From positions 6,858,324-6,920,323 of the forward strand of contig NC_088299.1 in assembly GCF_032854445.1 (NCBI RefSeq): a stretch of 62,000 nucleotides of DNA, given 5' to 3'. Under the pieces are notes generated by a model, which ran no database searches, was not told the DNA's origin, and saw nothing but the letters and a program-made list of their open reading frames with translations. The DNA comes from Liolophura sinensis (taxonomy: Eukaryota > Mollusca > Polyplacophora > Chitonida > Chitonidae). Positions 23,873 to 34,680 of this stretch are shown in pieces. Positions within the stretch are counted from its first letter, which is position 1; each line of letters starts with the position of its first letter. The position numbers and the translations under genes are program-made.

Positions 23873-24245
23873 CAAAGCCTTGAATCACATATTACATTTT
23901 CAGGAGGTTGGACGTTCAACATTTTTTCAACACATTTTTATTTTACTTCTACCCTGCTGCACAATCCATCGTTCATCAAAGCACAATCGTAGGCTCTAGT
24001 ATTTGGAGCAGTTCCACATGGATTCTTTTCCGGAACCGTAAAGGGGACTTATGAAGAAAAACAGATATTACACCGGTGGACAATATAAAAATATTTTAAC
24101 CTGTTCTACACTTTTAAACATTTTCTCGAAATCTGAAGATGCCTTGTACCGGCAATGGTTTACTCCAGAATGTCCGGTCTCGTCTCTATATACCCATAAA
24201 TCTTTACTGTCGTCCCCTAAGTGACAGATTCTAAAGTATGACGCT

Positions 24246-24264
24246 AATAAAGAATGGAATAAAT
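24246..24264 (+). terminator. Candidate polyadenylation signals of the coiled-coil gene
   Basis: Two AATAAA-type hexamers lie about 375-390 bases after the stop codon at 23,872, a plausible 3' UTR length. There is no transcript support. Confidence 0.35.
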
Positions 24265-24739
24265 AAAACGAGATCACGGTTAACAGTTTTGAAACATTTT
24301 GAAGCATTATCTAGGAATGAGTCCTATTAGGTGAATTAAATTGTAACAAAGTCAGTTCACAGAGATAAATCCATATCCATCGATGTGATTTTTTTCACTT
24401 TATATGCCCCTTTCACGGTTCCGTATGATGTTGTTGTTATCAAAGAAATGGATAGTTTTTCGTGTTGACCAGTTTTACCTGTAAGTAAAGTCAAGTTTTG
24501 TTTTTATATACATTGCCTGTGTTCATTTATTTAGTTGAACTATAGAGTGACGTGAAGTCGAGTCTCAAAACACACTGACTAGTCATTCTGCTTTTCGCGT
24601 TGTCAATCAACTCATAGCCAGGAAGACAACAACAACAACAACAGTCGATCAACCAGTACCGAAATGTTAGTTAGCCAATGGGCTTCCAGTTCTAAAGGAC
24701 CAATGCGGTCGCTGTGAATTCAAGTCCTTCTCGTAATGT

Positions 24740-24903
24740 ATTCCTCTCTGACCGTACGTGGGAAGGTCTACTAGCAACTTGAGGATGGACGTGGGTTTCC
24801 CTCAGGCTCTGCCCGGTTTCCTCCACCATAATCCTGGCCGCCGTCGTGTAAGTGAAATATCCTTGAGTACAGCGTGAAACGCCAATCAAATAAATAAATA
24901 AAT
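24740..24903 (+). repeat. SINE A, 5'-truncated
   Basis: Sister of the 23,448 copy in its first 80 bp; complete 3' end with AAATAAATAAATAAAT. Confidence 0.85.
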
Positions 24904-24904
24904 C

Positions 24905-26571
24905 CAGTCCTAAATGTGATGGGCAATTTAGTAAGGAATGTCACTGCCATTTCTGGGCAAACACTCAGGGTGTAGAAGCGATTCACTGGATGACACGGCT
25001 TTCAAATATTTATGTCTTGTGGAATTCCCCAAGGGGCAGGCCTGTAACGGAAATCCAGCTATGTATATTTATCAACGAATGAGCAGGTAAAGTATGACAG
25101 TATAAAGTAAGTCGCTGGTGCTATGAGTGTAAGGGTCGGCCACGATCTAAACCTAAGCCTGCGAAGTACAGTTTCACACTGCCGACGGTTCTTTTTCGCT
25201 TCGATGCAGTAGAACCCTTGACTGATCTGAACACTGCAGGAAGTCTGACCCAGTCATAGGTTAGTCTAAAGTATGTCATCCAACGAAATCTCTCAGCACA
25301 CATCTGGCAGCACATGATGTGGCTTGTGATGGTGTGACCTCCAGTCTGCAGTGCACACTTAAATCTGATACTTTGCTTGCAGCTCCTTCACTCTATAGCA
25401 CTTCACTGGTTGAAACATGCTACATGCATTTGAGCTGAACTCGCAGTGCGCGCCAATTAAAGCTGCCAGAGTCAACTCTGAAGAGGTTAAGGGATATGAC
25501 CTCTGGTACAGCGGGAACGGCATAAGCACGGTGTATTCGTGCCCGTCTTGCTTCTGCAAGGAATATAGATTGTATGTTAAGACGTCATATATGTTCTTAT
25601 GAACTTTATATAAATTATTCATTTTTTAAATTTATTTATTTATCTTACTCAATAAGCGACGGTCAGGTTTATGGGTGAAGGAAACAGGAGTGCCCGGAGT
25701 AATACAGAGACCTTCGCAAAGTATCCCTGACAAACTTTTTGAATTAAAACCCTGCAGTCAAACATTATCAATGTTCCCCAAAAAGTTAATGCTTAGGAAC
25801 TGGTGTGCTGGCAACGCTGTTAAACACGTTTAATATCTCTCATTCGTAGGAGACTATGGGACAGGATGCCCTTCCACGTCACATCTAGAGTAAACAGACA
25901 GGGGTAGCGCACTTTCATTATACCTATTTGAGCAAAATCAGGACATATTAACAGACAAAGGTCGTTGGCGATTTTTTATGTTATTGTATGTTAAATGCGA
26001 TGACAAGACAGCATTTTGAGTAATTCTAGAACAGTGGCGTCTAATAAATTGCAATTCACAGCACTGGATTTTTTTTTCTTTACCTAATTCTACCTATTAG
26101 CCATGGAGCTGCGGGTGTGTAATTTGCCACAGTTTTAGTCTTTACGTTAACAGATGGAATTAAACCCTAACAGAGGGTCTGTTATGGTAAGGCGGGGCAT
26201 CGGCCCCAGTGTAAGAAACTATGCACCTCAAGAAGCGAAACTGATTATAGCTACGAGTGCATGACAGCTGCTGACACACTCGTAAAAAATCAAAAAAGGT
26301 ATCCTGATCTAGTCAAAATGAAATATCTCTTTTTTGCATTAGATAATGTAGAGTGGGAAAAATCACTGAACCACTAAAGTCAAATAAATAAATATATAAC
26401 AAATGTAACTTTCAGCCTTCTACTTTCGCTACGCATATGGTTTCGCTATAGTTGCCAAGCTTTACGTAATATCATGGCTTATCCATTTCTATTCATGATG
26501 ACACTTATTTAATGCAAAACAGCCTATATCTTGACTCCCACAAAAGTATATTTTCAAAGCCTAAAACAAAG
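24905..26571. other. Intergenic; nothing recognised
   Basis: Open frames at 25,121-25,315 and 25,359-25,622 have no recognisable motif. A TTTA-rich run near 25,625 followed by GGTGAAGGAAAC may be a badly decayed SINE A. Confidence 0.45.
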
Positions 26572-26690
26572 ACGGCCCAGATAACACAGTTGGTAGAGCG
26601 TCCGCTTCGAGAGGCGGTAGATCCACGGGAAGTTCTGGATCGAGTCACACCTTAAAAGAGGAAGTTCTAACTTCAGGTAGGCCTGATAGA
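26572..26690 (+). repeat. SINE B (B1 head), 5' part only
   Basis: CGGCCCAGATAACACAGTTG tRNA-like head, GAGTCACACCTTAAAAGAGG and AGGAAGTTCTAACTTC. The 3' two thirds are missing. Confidence 0.75.
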
Positions 26691-27044
26691 CTATGGCAGA
26701 AATGCGGATTTTGAACATTGTTATAATATCACAAAAGTGATTACATTATAAATTTTATATTTTTACATATGAAGACAAGCGTTACCCAAAACGAAACTTT
26801 GACAGCACTCAGAAATAAACACATGAAAGTTTCAGTAAAGATATTTTTCTGGCTAAATTGTAAATTAAAAATAGAGTGTCTCGTTTGTACGAAAAATGTG
26901 CTGGGATTTTGAAATTTGCACTTTCTTACCTCTCTGGGTACTGATTCTCCGCCTTATCGTACGAGACCTTATTTCTCCGGGTACGTGTGACCATTTGCCA
27001 GCTAGGAAATAAGAAGTTTTTACTTGTATTGAAACAGAAACGGA

Positions 27045-27345
27045 AGTCCGTAAAGGGGCTATTCAAGTATATAATTGCAAGACCCATTTTCCAAAACAAC
27101 GTAAAACACCAGGAATATGTAAGAAAATAATATATAAATTAAAAATAAAGCTGGTATAACATGTAAGAGAGAAGCAGGCAACAGTTTTCAATGATGTTAG
27201 AAAGACGCCAGGGATGTTCCAGGTTAATTAATGAAATAGGAATTCAAATCGTATACCATGCTAATGTATACGTTGTCAAAGATCTAAATATGTTTCTCGG
27301 CTGCGCTTTGATCGCAGCTGTTTATATAGCCATCGTGGCGATTTA
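27045..27345 (+). repeat. Dispersed repeat D, copy 1
   Basis: Blocks AAGTCCGTAAA, CCATTTTCCAAAACAACGT and AGAGAGAAGCAGGCAACAGT are shared with 35,520-35,850 and, more weakly, with 27,990-28,265. Confidence 0.6.
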
Positions 27346-27639
27346 ATTCAACACGATAAATAGACAACCCCTGGGCCCTAATTAAGGAGAAATAGACACA
27401 GTTATGAAGCAGAGTCGCACTTTGATTGTAACTGTTCGTAAAAGTATACAATATGCTGATCTAATAAACCTGAATGTATGGACTCCAATCTGAGGTTATG
27501 AGGAATTAGATAGAACAATGGCACAGATTGCCAGAGATTGCGCAAGCTCTGTCCATTGACTTTGAAATAGCTTTGAAGTTAGACGCTAGTGATCTAACCT
27601 AGCCTGGCATGTCAAGGGCATTGAAACTAAGTATAACTA

Positions 27640-27920
27640 TGTTACAGACATGGTATCAGGGTTTGACAAATTATGCTGTCAACTTACCCAAGAGTAAAGA
27701 TAAAAACGTACGTTTCCCTTGAGTCGACCTGTCATGCCGAGTTTCCGACCATTGTCAGATTTCCCGCGCAGAGTCTCTGTACAATCTCTGCAAGCTGTTT
27801 ATGGAGGATAGCGCCGCGGACTTTTCATATTACAGGAGATAATTGAGAGCGACAAGTTAAATTACTCGTGGCTAGACTATTCCGTGAGACCGAGCAGAGA
27901 TAATTCAAGACTGGTGTGCT
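27640..27920 (+). repeat. Dispersed repeat E, copy 2
   Basis: Forward copy of the repeat at 6,806-7,115, about 80% alike by eye. Confidence 0.65.
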
Positions 27921-27989
27921 CAAGTGAAACCCAGTTCATTATCTATGCATAAATTCGTAAATCAGACGTCAACCAAAATGGACGTTCCG

Positions 27990-28265
27990 GGTCAATAATC
28001 GTAAGGCCATTTCCCAAAACGACGTTTAGCACAAAATACCAAAGAAAGCATATAAAGTACAAAATTAGGACGGAATCATGCAAAGACAAGCAGTCAACAA
28101 TTTTTAATGTTGGAAAGAAGTAAGAAATTTTCTAGACGACTGAATGAAATTAGTATCCAAGTGGTGCACCATTTTAGTACCCGTATATAAATCCCAATAA
28201 TCAAAACGTGTATTGTATTTGCACTTTGACTGAGACTGTTCGTATACTAGTATCCAAGAGTGGCT
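27990..28265 (+). repeat. Dispersed repeat D, copy 2
   Basis: Diverged copy (CCATTTCCCAAAACGACGTT, CAAGCAGTCAACA, GCACTTTGACTGAGACTGTTCG). Confidence 0.5.
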
Positions 28266-28653
28266 GTCTAATACATCGCTAAGAGACACTTCCTCATGCA
28301 AGTCCCGGGTTAAGCGGAATTATCACTAGCCGCTCTACCTATATTTATTTACAAGAGAACTATGGTCATTGTAAAACTTAAGAAATATAGTACTTAACGT
28401 TTGATGGAATAACCTTATCACACCACTTTTGGCAGTAGTAACGTTTGACGTTGATTTGAAATCGCCACCCAACGCACAGAATGTGAGAAATGCTACAAGG
28501 CGAGACATGCATGAGGATAATGAAGTTACGAGGCTGCAAACTCACCCAAAATGTCACTCATGAATCGCGTTCACGATGCTAGCACAAAAGTATGGAAGCC
28601 AGTCTCAGCCGCACAATCGTTCCATTGTGGTATCGTCTGATGGTGGCACAAAT

Positions 28654-28765
28654 CGATGACACGGAACGTTGATGCGATGATACGGAACGTTGATGCGATG
28701 ATACGGAACGCTGATACGATGATAAGGAACGTTGATATGATGATACGGAACGTTGATACGATGGT
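28654..28765. repeat. Minisatellite, 21-bp unit, five copies
   Basis: The unit is CGATGATACGGAACGTTGATA with few changes. Related TCATCGCTTCG motifs in the opposite sense follow at 28,800-28,885 and 29,450-29,525, so the wider region may once have been a longer array. Confidence 0.85.
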
Positions 28766-28982
28766 ACGAAGCTACGGCGTTACACGAAGAGATGACAAGT
28801 CATAACACGAAGCAATAGTACGATGACCCATGCCCCGTAGCATCGTGTCATCGCTTCGCTTCATAGTGCCATCGCTTCGTGCCATCAACTTCTGAGAAAT
28901 AACCGCGTGACTAAAGCAGAGCATCAAGGCCTCAGGTATATTTTTCTTCCCAGACTACCTCTCGCCAAAGCAGTAGACCTAA

Positions 28983-29373
28983 TACTCCGTTCACACAGCT
29001 AAAGCTAAGCAGGTTTAACTTGAGAAAGTGGCTTTGAGCCAGTTTAACGTCGCCTGTGTGAATGCAAAGGTGGGGGGGGGGAGAATTTCATCCGGTTTAT
29101 GTGCCCAAACTAGCGACGTGGCTTTAAGCCAATTTCAGGGTTTGAGCGGGTTTATCTGTGCCGTGTGAATGGATTAAATGCCCCGGGCACGTGGAGGTCA
29201 GGATGACGTCGTAATTACTAAACCGCCTTAAATGTGACTGTGAACTTAAAAATCTGGCTTAAAATCGGCTTGGCCATATGGTCGTGTGAACGCACACTTT
29301 TTTACAACTGGCTTCGATTTAAACCAGTTCAGATTTGATTCCATTTAAATTTTGGCCGTGTGAACGGGGTTTA
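28983..29373. mobile_element. MITE with CCGTTCACAC ends
   Basis: The left end ACTCCGTTCACACAGC and the right end GCCGTGTGAACGGGGTTTA are inverted repeats. Further GTGTGAA motifs occur inside (near 29,055, 29,162 and 29,283). There is no open frame. A widespread type of non-autonomous DNA transposon end (recalled). Confidence 0.68.
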
Positions 29374-29855
29374 AGACACAGGAAGTGTAACGAAATATGA
29401 ACGCCATTACATACCAGTAACGTTAGGATTGTCATAAACCGATGTTACGATGATCTGTGTCATCGCTTCATAATGTCGTGCTTTTGCTTCGCATCATCCT
29501 GCCCATCGCTTCGCAACATCGCCCCGTGCTTCTGTTTATAGTTTTGGAGTGATGTCATAAGCTGCTCTGAGCCAGTCCTCCGCACACTCTTCAGTCACGC
29601 GATTAGAGTATCGAAAGTAAAAACAAACCGAATTTAACCCAGGTGAGATAGACCCGAATAAGATTTCAGCATGAATAATGAAAATCATAGCTTTTAGGTA
29701 AGAGATTTTTTTCTGGATAGTATGAATAGTATATATGAATCATATATGAAAGATATGATGGTTTCATTGTCTTGTAGTACTTTAGCCTTAAGAAATGGAC
29801 AAAACTCAGCATTTCGCTTATTTGACTCTATGTTATTTACCACCTCCTGTCCTTG

Positions 29856-30117
29856 TGAGGAGCTCAGTTGGTTAGCGCGCTAGCGCAGCGTGATGACCCA
29901 GCAGCCTCTCACCAATGCGTTCGCTGTGGGTTCAAGTCCAGCTCATGCTGGCTTCCTCTCCGGTCGTAAGTGGGAAGGTTTGTCAGCAACCTGCGGATGG
30001 TCGTGGGTTTCCCCGGGGCTCTGCCCGGTTTCCACCCACCATAATGCTGGCCGCCGTCGTATAAGTGAAATATTCTTGAGTACGGCGTAAAACACCAATC
30101 AAATAAATAAATAAATA
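29856..30117 (+). repeat. SINE A, full length, close to consensus
   Basis: GAGCTCAGTTGGTTAGCGCG head, GTGGGTTCAAGTCCAGCTC B box, complete core and an AATAAAT tail. The best-preserved copy in the window. Confidence 0.92.
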
Positions 30118-30164
30118 AATCCTTGTGAGGAAATTGGATGCTCAAAGCTAACAATATCGTGCTT

Positions 30165-30266
30165 TCCACCCACCATAATGCTGGCCGCCGTCGTATAAGT
30201 GAAGTGAAATATTCTTGAGTACGGCGTAAAACACCAATCAAATAAATAAATAAATAAATAAATAAA
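30165..30266 (+). repeat. SINE A 3' part within a local duplication
   Basis: A second SINE tail, followed by the same TCCTTGTGAGGAAATTGGAT sequence that follows the first SINE at 30,119, so the SINE end and its flank were duplicated in tandem. Confidence 0.85.
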
Positions 30267-30277
30267 TCCTTGTGAGG

Positions 30278-30550
30278 AAATTGGATGCTCAAACTAAACA
30301 ATATCGCTTTCTTATAGCATTGCATGAGCTACACTACATTATGGCATGAATATAACTTTAGTCAGTTTCCATAAACTAGCAAGAGGTCTACGTACGGACA
30401 TATGAATATGGGACTCCAAGGTGTGAAACGTTTGACTACTCTCAACTATACAACCAACCATCAACAAATTTTGCTCGGCGAATGGAGAGTCAATGGCACA
30501 AGGGAGATAACTTTTGCAGGCATCAGCGACATCTTACAGCTGCTTACTGG
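30278..30550 (+). repeat. Left flank of the element, filled-site copy
   Basis: This 273-bp segment is nearly repeated at 35,224-35,502 with small indels and substitutions, as expected for two haplotypes of one locus. The copy here ends at the transposon junction. Confidence 0.8.
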
Positions 30551-30891
30551 CCTCGGACCCCCATTAATTTTCCATAAGCGACAATGTTAACGTCTAGCGC
30601 TGTAGCTCAGTCCCAAACATTCCGTGGCCATTAAGCTTTGGTGCATACCTGGCCCAGCCTGTGAGAAAGAAGCCATAAAAATCTTGACATAGGTTGACCG
30701 TCAAAATCTGGACCTTTCCATGCCGGCAGCTGGGAGGCGTGCCTAGCAACGCCAAGGGGACGTCACTCGCAGCCTCATCACTACCTCACACCTTGTGTCC
30801 TCTCGCCCAGAATTTCAAACTTTCATCAATAAAGCTCATACCTCCTCAAAGTTTAGACAGTTTCCAGCATTTTAATACCAAGCATGCACCT
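30549..30891 (+). repeat. Left copy of 343-bp direct repeat
   Basis: Identical by eye to 34,681-35,023 in the same orientation. It could be a long terminal direct repeat or the start of a second tandem unit. It includes the start of an open frame at 30,694 that resembles no protein I know. Confidence 0.8.
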
Positions 30892-31875
30892 GTGCACCAA
30901 AAATGGACGCCTGGGAGCAAAAAAAGACTTTATACCCTAAAATTCACAGAACTACAATCGTCCCTACCGAAAAACGGAAGTTGTAATGGGGGTCTGTGTC
31001 CTATCACACCAGCCACCTTTTTTCAAAATCAATAATTTTTGCACCACACAATTCCTGACACTTCTGAACCTCACAGGCAAAATTAGGGCTTGATACATGC
31101 AGAAACTTTGGAGTTGAATGAATTCAAGTTGGGGTACCCCCATCTTGAACATGTGTCTTTTTTCCAGGGTGAAAAAACTCTGAGGGGTAAACTTTGAAGC
31201 CTTGCAGTGCATATACCGTTCGAGATATCTCCATCAGGTCAACTGTTTTGGAAAGACAAGATGTTTATCTGCAAGAAAAGTTAAAAAAATCACATTGACA
31301 GAGCACTTTAGACTTTTCAAAAGCAACCATTTAGAGAAATATACATTTTTAAGAAGACTTTTCTACTCAGAGCAGCTTTAAATATCAAAGTTACAAGCCA
31401 AAAGTGTCAAAGCATACATCAAAATATAGGTAATTTATCTGACAATTAAATGTCAAAATATAAGACATTTACTTCAGCAACTATGTGAAAAAAATTGACT
31501 GACAGTGTGGTAGGGGGTATCAAAGCGGATTGTCACGATTTCGGAACAATCACTTGTGACCAAAATCAAAGCAAGAATAATGCCTCAAGGTGATGAAGAC
31601 CTAATCACAGGCACTTTTTTAGTGGACAGGACTTAAGAAAAGACTAGTATCCCAGTTCCCCACTGAATAACATGATGAAACCCTTTAAAAGACCACCCAG
31701 CCAGGCACCCCCCCCCCCTGCCCTCCTCCCCCATGACTGCTGATTGGCTGACCAGCTCACCATGCAAAAACCTCCCTGCACCATTGCTGTTGTCTCACAG
31801 CAGGTTATTACTCTGCACAGTAACATCAAAGGGTGTCACATTGGCATCTACAATATATAAACAGAGAGGAAAAAT

Positions 31876-33930
31876 ATGAATTTAACATTTCCAATCAGGC
31901 AGCCACCAAGTACACCTATATTGGTCAGTCTGACAGTTAACAAGGCAAACAATCTACCCCAAAACACCATGAAGGGAGACAGAAAGAGGAAACAGTCTAG
32001 ATTTCAAGCTGGAAAGGCCCAGAATGGCTCAAATAACCTGTCAGCAGTTACAGACATGCTGAATCCTGTGCCTGGGTGTTCCTTGATGGACACAGATTTC
32101 CAGCCCAATCAGGAGGCTGTAAGAACACACCAGCCTGACACAAAGAGAATACAGCGGCCAAGACGGTGCAAGGTAGATTCCACGGCTGGATCAGACAGAG
32201 ATACACATGAGCGGGAATGGGCTGCTGAAGGAATGCGACTCATAGATATACAGAAAATGGTGTGTATATGGAACAAAGTTATGCTTGAGCACAGTGAGAC
32301 CAAGGACCACTGTCCACTGCCCAGGTTAGAGATAGCTGCAGAGAAAAAGTGGGGTTTAGCCTGGGCGTTCAGTTTTAAGTGCTGTGACTGTGACTATGTA
32401 TCTGGCTTCCACAAATTCTACAAAGAGGTAGAATGCAACAGACCTGGCCAAAAAGCTGCGGCGGTGAACCGAGCTCTTCAAGTAGGCCTCCAGGACACAC
32501 CAATGGGGAACACCCGAGCCAGACTCCTATTTGCAGCGATGGACGTGCCGCCTGCCACTCGTAGGAACATGCATCGCACTGCAAACCATGTCGCATCTGC
32601 AATCGCAAAGCTGAACAGAGAGGATATGGCAAATAAGGTGGAAGAGGTAAAGGCATACAAAAGGCAAAGAGGAGAGGATGACAGCACAATAGATCTGGCC
32701 ACAGACACTCGCTACAACAGCATTACCATAACCAGTCCCAAGAAACCGGGCCAGAATGCTTCACAAGCAATTTCCCTGGCTGTGGAGACATCAACAGACA
32801 AGCAATACATTGTCTCCGCAGCACTGAAGAATAAATTGTGTTGGACTGGGTCCTGGCTAAGAGGAAAAGGCTTCCAAGTAAAGTGCCCTGGAGGACACGA
32901 GGAGTGCACAGCGAACACAAACCCACATGCCCCCTGGTCCGAGTATAATATGGGGAACGAGATTGGCGAGGGATTGGCGAGGCAAGGTGTTTTAGCCAAA
33001 CATGTAACCACAGACGGCGACTCCAGGTCAGCCAAGGGAGTGGAGGACGGCATCCGACTGGTCGAGCCACTGTGGGAGGTCGAACGGTTAGCAGACCCCA
33101 CGCACCTTGGTAGATCCCAGTTCAAGAAATGTAACCAGGCTAAGTTCAGCGATGCCATGTTCGAAGGACAGGGCCGAACGAGGGAAGCCAGGAAGAAAGC
33201 ACAGAAGGTGTTGAGTCAGGATGTTAAGGCCAGGTGTAGCTTGATATTTTCTCAACTTATGTCTGAGCACATTGGTGACATGAGGAAAATAAAAACTTGC
33301 CTACCCAGGGTTGTGGATGCAACGGTCAGGTGTTACGGTGGGGACTGTTCCAAATGCCGCAGGAACAGTGTGGTTTGCTCCGGAGGGGAAACCAGCAGCT
33401 GGTGGGAGAGGTCCCTGTTTTTATCCACCAGTAAACTCTGCCCTTTTAACATGGATGACAACGACAGGAAACTATTGACCGAAGTACTGCACATGAGGTT
33501 GAGCGAGACAGCCGTCACCAGTCTCCGGATGAACACCAGCACTCAAAAGTGCGAAGCTGTCAACAGATCACTCAGCGTCTCCTTGCCCAAGAATGTAAAC
33601 TACAGCAGAAATATGGAGGGAAGGGCGGCGTCCACAATCCACAGACTTAACAATGGCCAGGACAAGTCCACGGCTGCCAAACTCCAAGCTGTCGGCGCCA
33701 GTATTTCACCTAGGAGCGAGAGAACAGTACAACAGATTGAAAGGGTGAACCAGTACCACAAGGTTTATAAGAAGCGACAGACAGTTAAGGGGAGATCACT
33801 CCGCAATACAGCCAGAAAACTTCGAGAGCACATTGAGTACAGGCTTTCAAATCCAGAAGAAAAAACTGACTATGCCAAGGGACAACTGGACAACACCCAA
33901 ACAGATCACACATACACTAGATATTTGTAA
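31876..33930 (+). CDS. Mutator-like DDE transposase
   Basis: An intact intronless frame of 684 codons. Family call from recalled features of animal Mutator-like transposase domain proteins: a basic N-terminus (KGDRKRKQSR), an N-terminal block with a Cys cluster (FKCCDCDYVS, about 168-177), the following P.G..RARLLFAAMDVPPATR segment, then the catalytic core. Likely catalytic residues are D277 (ATDTRYNS), D380/D382 (TTDGDS) and E560 (KCEAVNRS), followed by the N-G pattern (TIHRLNNG) near 613-620. Cys residues at about 486-499 (CYGGDCSKCRRNSVVC) could bind zinc. A TATA-like ATATATAAA is at 31,853, only about 15 bp before the first ATG, so M32 (31,969) may be the real start. The absence of stops or frameshifts suggests recent activity. 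It faces the endonuclease frame tail to tail with 108 bp between them. Confidence 0.85.
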   Translation: MNLTFPIRQPPSTPILVSLTVNKANNLPQNTMKGDRKRKQSRFQAGKAQNGSNNLSAVTDMLNPVPGCSLMDTDFQPNQEAVRTHQPDTKRIQRPRRCKVDSTAGSDRDTHEREWAAEGMRLIDIQKMVCIWNKVMLEHSETKDHCPLPRLEIAAEKKWGLAWAFSFKCCDCDYVSGFHKFYKEVECNRPGQKAAAVNRALQVGLQDTPMGNTRARLLFAAMDVPPATRRNMHRTANHVASAIAKLNREDMANKVEEVKAYKRQRGEDDSTIDLATDTRYNSITITSPKKPGQNASQAISLAVETSTDKQYIVSAALKNKLCWTGSWLRGKGFQVKCPGGHEECTANTNPHAPWSEYNMGNEIGEGLARQGVLAKHVTTDGDSRSAKGVEDGIRLVEPLWEVERLADPTHLGRSQFKKCNQAKFSDAMFEGQGRTREARKKAQKVLSQDVKARCSLIFSQLMSEHIGDMRKIKTCLPRVVDATVRCYGGDCSKCRRNSVVCSGGETSSWWERSLFLSTSKLCPFNMDDNDRKLLTEVLHMRLSETAVTSLRMNTSTQKCEAVNRSLSVSLPKNVNYSRNMEGRAASTIHRLNNGQDKSTAAKLQAVGASISPRSERTVQQIERVNQYHKVYKKRQTVKGRSLRNTARKLREHIEYRLSNPEEKTDYAKGQLDNTQTDHTYTRYL

Positions 33931-34038
33931 CCGCCAATTTTGTATATAATTTGTCACTGCTGTTGTTGCTTATGAAAGAAATTAAAAAATGATAACAGAA
34001 ATTGAGCAAAATCTAAAACAATCTGTTATTTATTATTT

Positions 34039-34428
34039 TTAATGAGGGGAAACCAACCTGCTCAGTCTTAAATGCAACATGCAACTTGCATACTGCCCAT
34101 GGCCGAGACAGCAGTGCTGCCTGTTATTGTTAACACAATGTGATTCCAAGCTTATGTGGTCCACATTTACACAGCGTGTGTTGTGGCACACGTGTGAACA
34201 ATCAAGCTTGGGATCTAAATGTGACAGCCCCTGTCTGGCCATATAAACAAGTCTACTGATGTGTTTCTTCTTCCATCGATGTGTGACGGGGTCTTTGTAG
34301 GAGGCAAGACCATATCGACCATCCCTCGTCAATGGTCCAGTCCACACTCGACAGGCTCCGTTTTCACTATAAACACTGAAACTTTCAATTTTTGCAGCAA
34401 TTTCTGCTCTGAACGTCTCCATTTTCAA
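34039..34428 (-). CDS. His-Cys-box (His-Me finger) endonuclease of the transposon
   Basis: An intact frame of 129 codons. It carries RVWTG (27-31) and GRYG (37-40), common to His-Me/HNH-type endonucleases, then a His-Cys box. That box has C77, H79, C81, H82, C86, H91, N100-N102, C106/C107, H110 and C116, in the order known from the I-PpoI-type zinc-binding loop domain of homing endonucleases. By analogy H79 would be the general base, N101 or N102 the metal ligand and the remaining Cys/His residues structural zinc ligands. At 129 residues it is somewhat shorter than I-PpoI (163 residues, recalled). It lies inside the 4.13-kb unit with the transposase, in convergent orientation. The nuclease fold call is firm; whether it acts in transposition, homing or element competition is unknown. 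Confidence 0.78.
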   Translation of the reverse strand: MKMETFRAEIAAKIESFSVYSENGACRVWTGPLTRDGRYGLASYKDPVTHRWKKKHISRLVYMARQGLSHLDPKLDCSHVCHNTRCVNVDHISLESHCVNNNRQHCCLGHGQYASCMLHLRLSRLVSPH

Positions 34429-34680
34429 GCGTAGGAATACTAGAACGTTGCATGTTGTTCATTTCAGGATGCCTATACACATGCTACCCTACGCTGAACA
34501 GCATTTTACCGATTTTTCATCAAAATGGATATTTTCAAAATGTAAATAGCCCCAAGAAGCTATGAAACGGCCCAATCAATGCAAAGCACATCACAGACAT
34601 ACCCACCAAAAATTATCAGGCTGCTGCGAAATCTAAGCGCATAGTGACATTTTTCACATTTTGGTGACTTCGTCAGTACA

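Larger units (their letters stand above)
30549..34680 (+). mobile_element. Mutator-like element with endonuclease gene (unit of 4,132 bp)
   Basis: One unit runs from the junction with unique flank at 30,549/30,551 to the point where its own first bases recur at 34,681/34,683. It contains a 1.3-kb noncoding leader, the transposase, the endonuclease and about 250 bp of endonuclease upstream sequence. I found no terminal inverted repeat: the reverse complement of the left end is not visible at the right. The left boundary is defined by the allelic empty site at 35,500-35,504. The true right end is not in the window. Confidence 0.7.

Noticed and set aside
26572-26650. Possible tRNA gene
   Set aside because: The A- and B-box-like stretches belong to the head of SINE B; no full cloverleaf is seen and the SINE-specific AAAGAGGAAGTTCTAAC block follows.
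29909-30325. 138-codon minus-strand open frame
   Set aside because: It is a read-through of SINE A copies; the same peptide fragments recur wherever this SINE lies.
30694-31035. 113-codon frame in the transposon leader as a third element protein
   Set aside because: No recognisable motif and no sign of coding bias; its start falls in the direct repeat and is repeated before the gap. Could be revisited if other copies keep it open.
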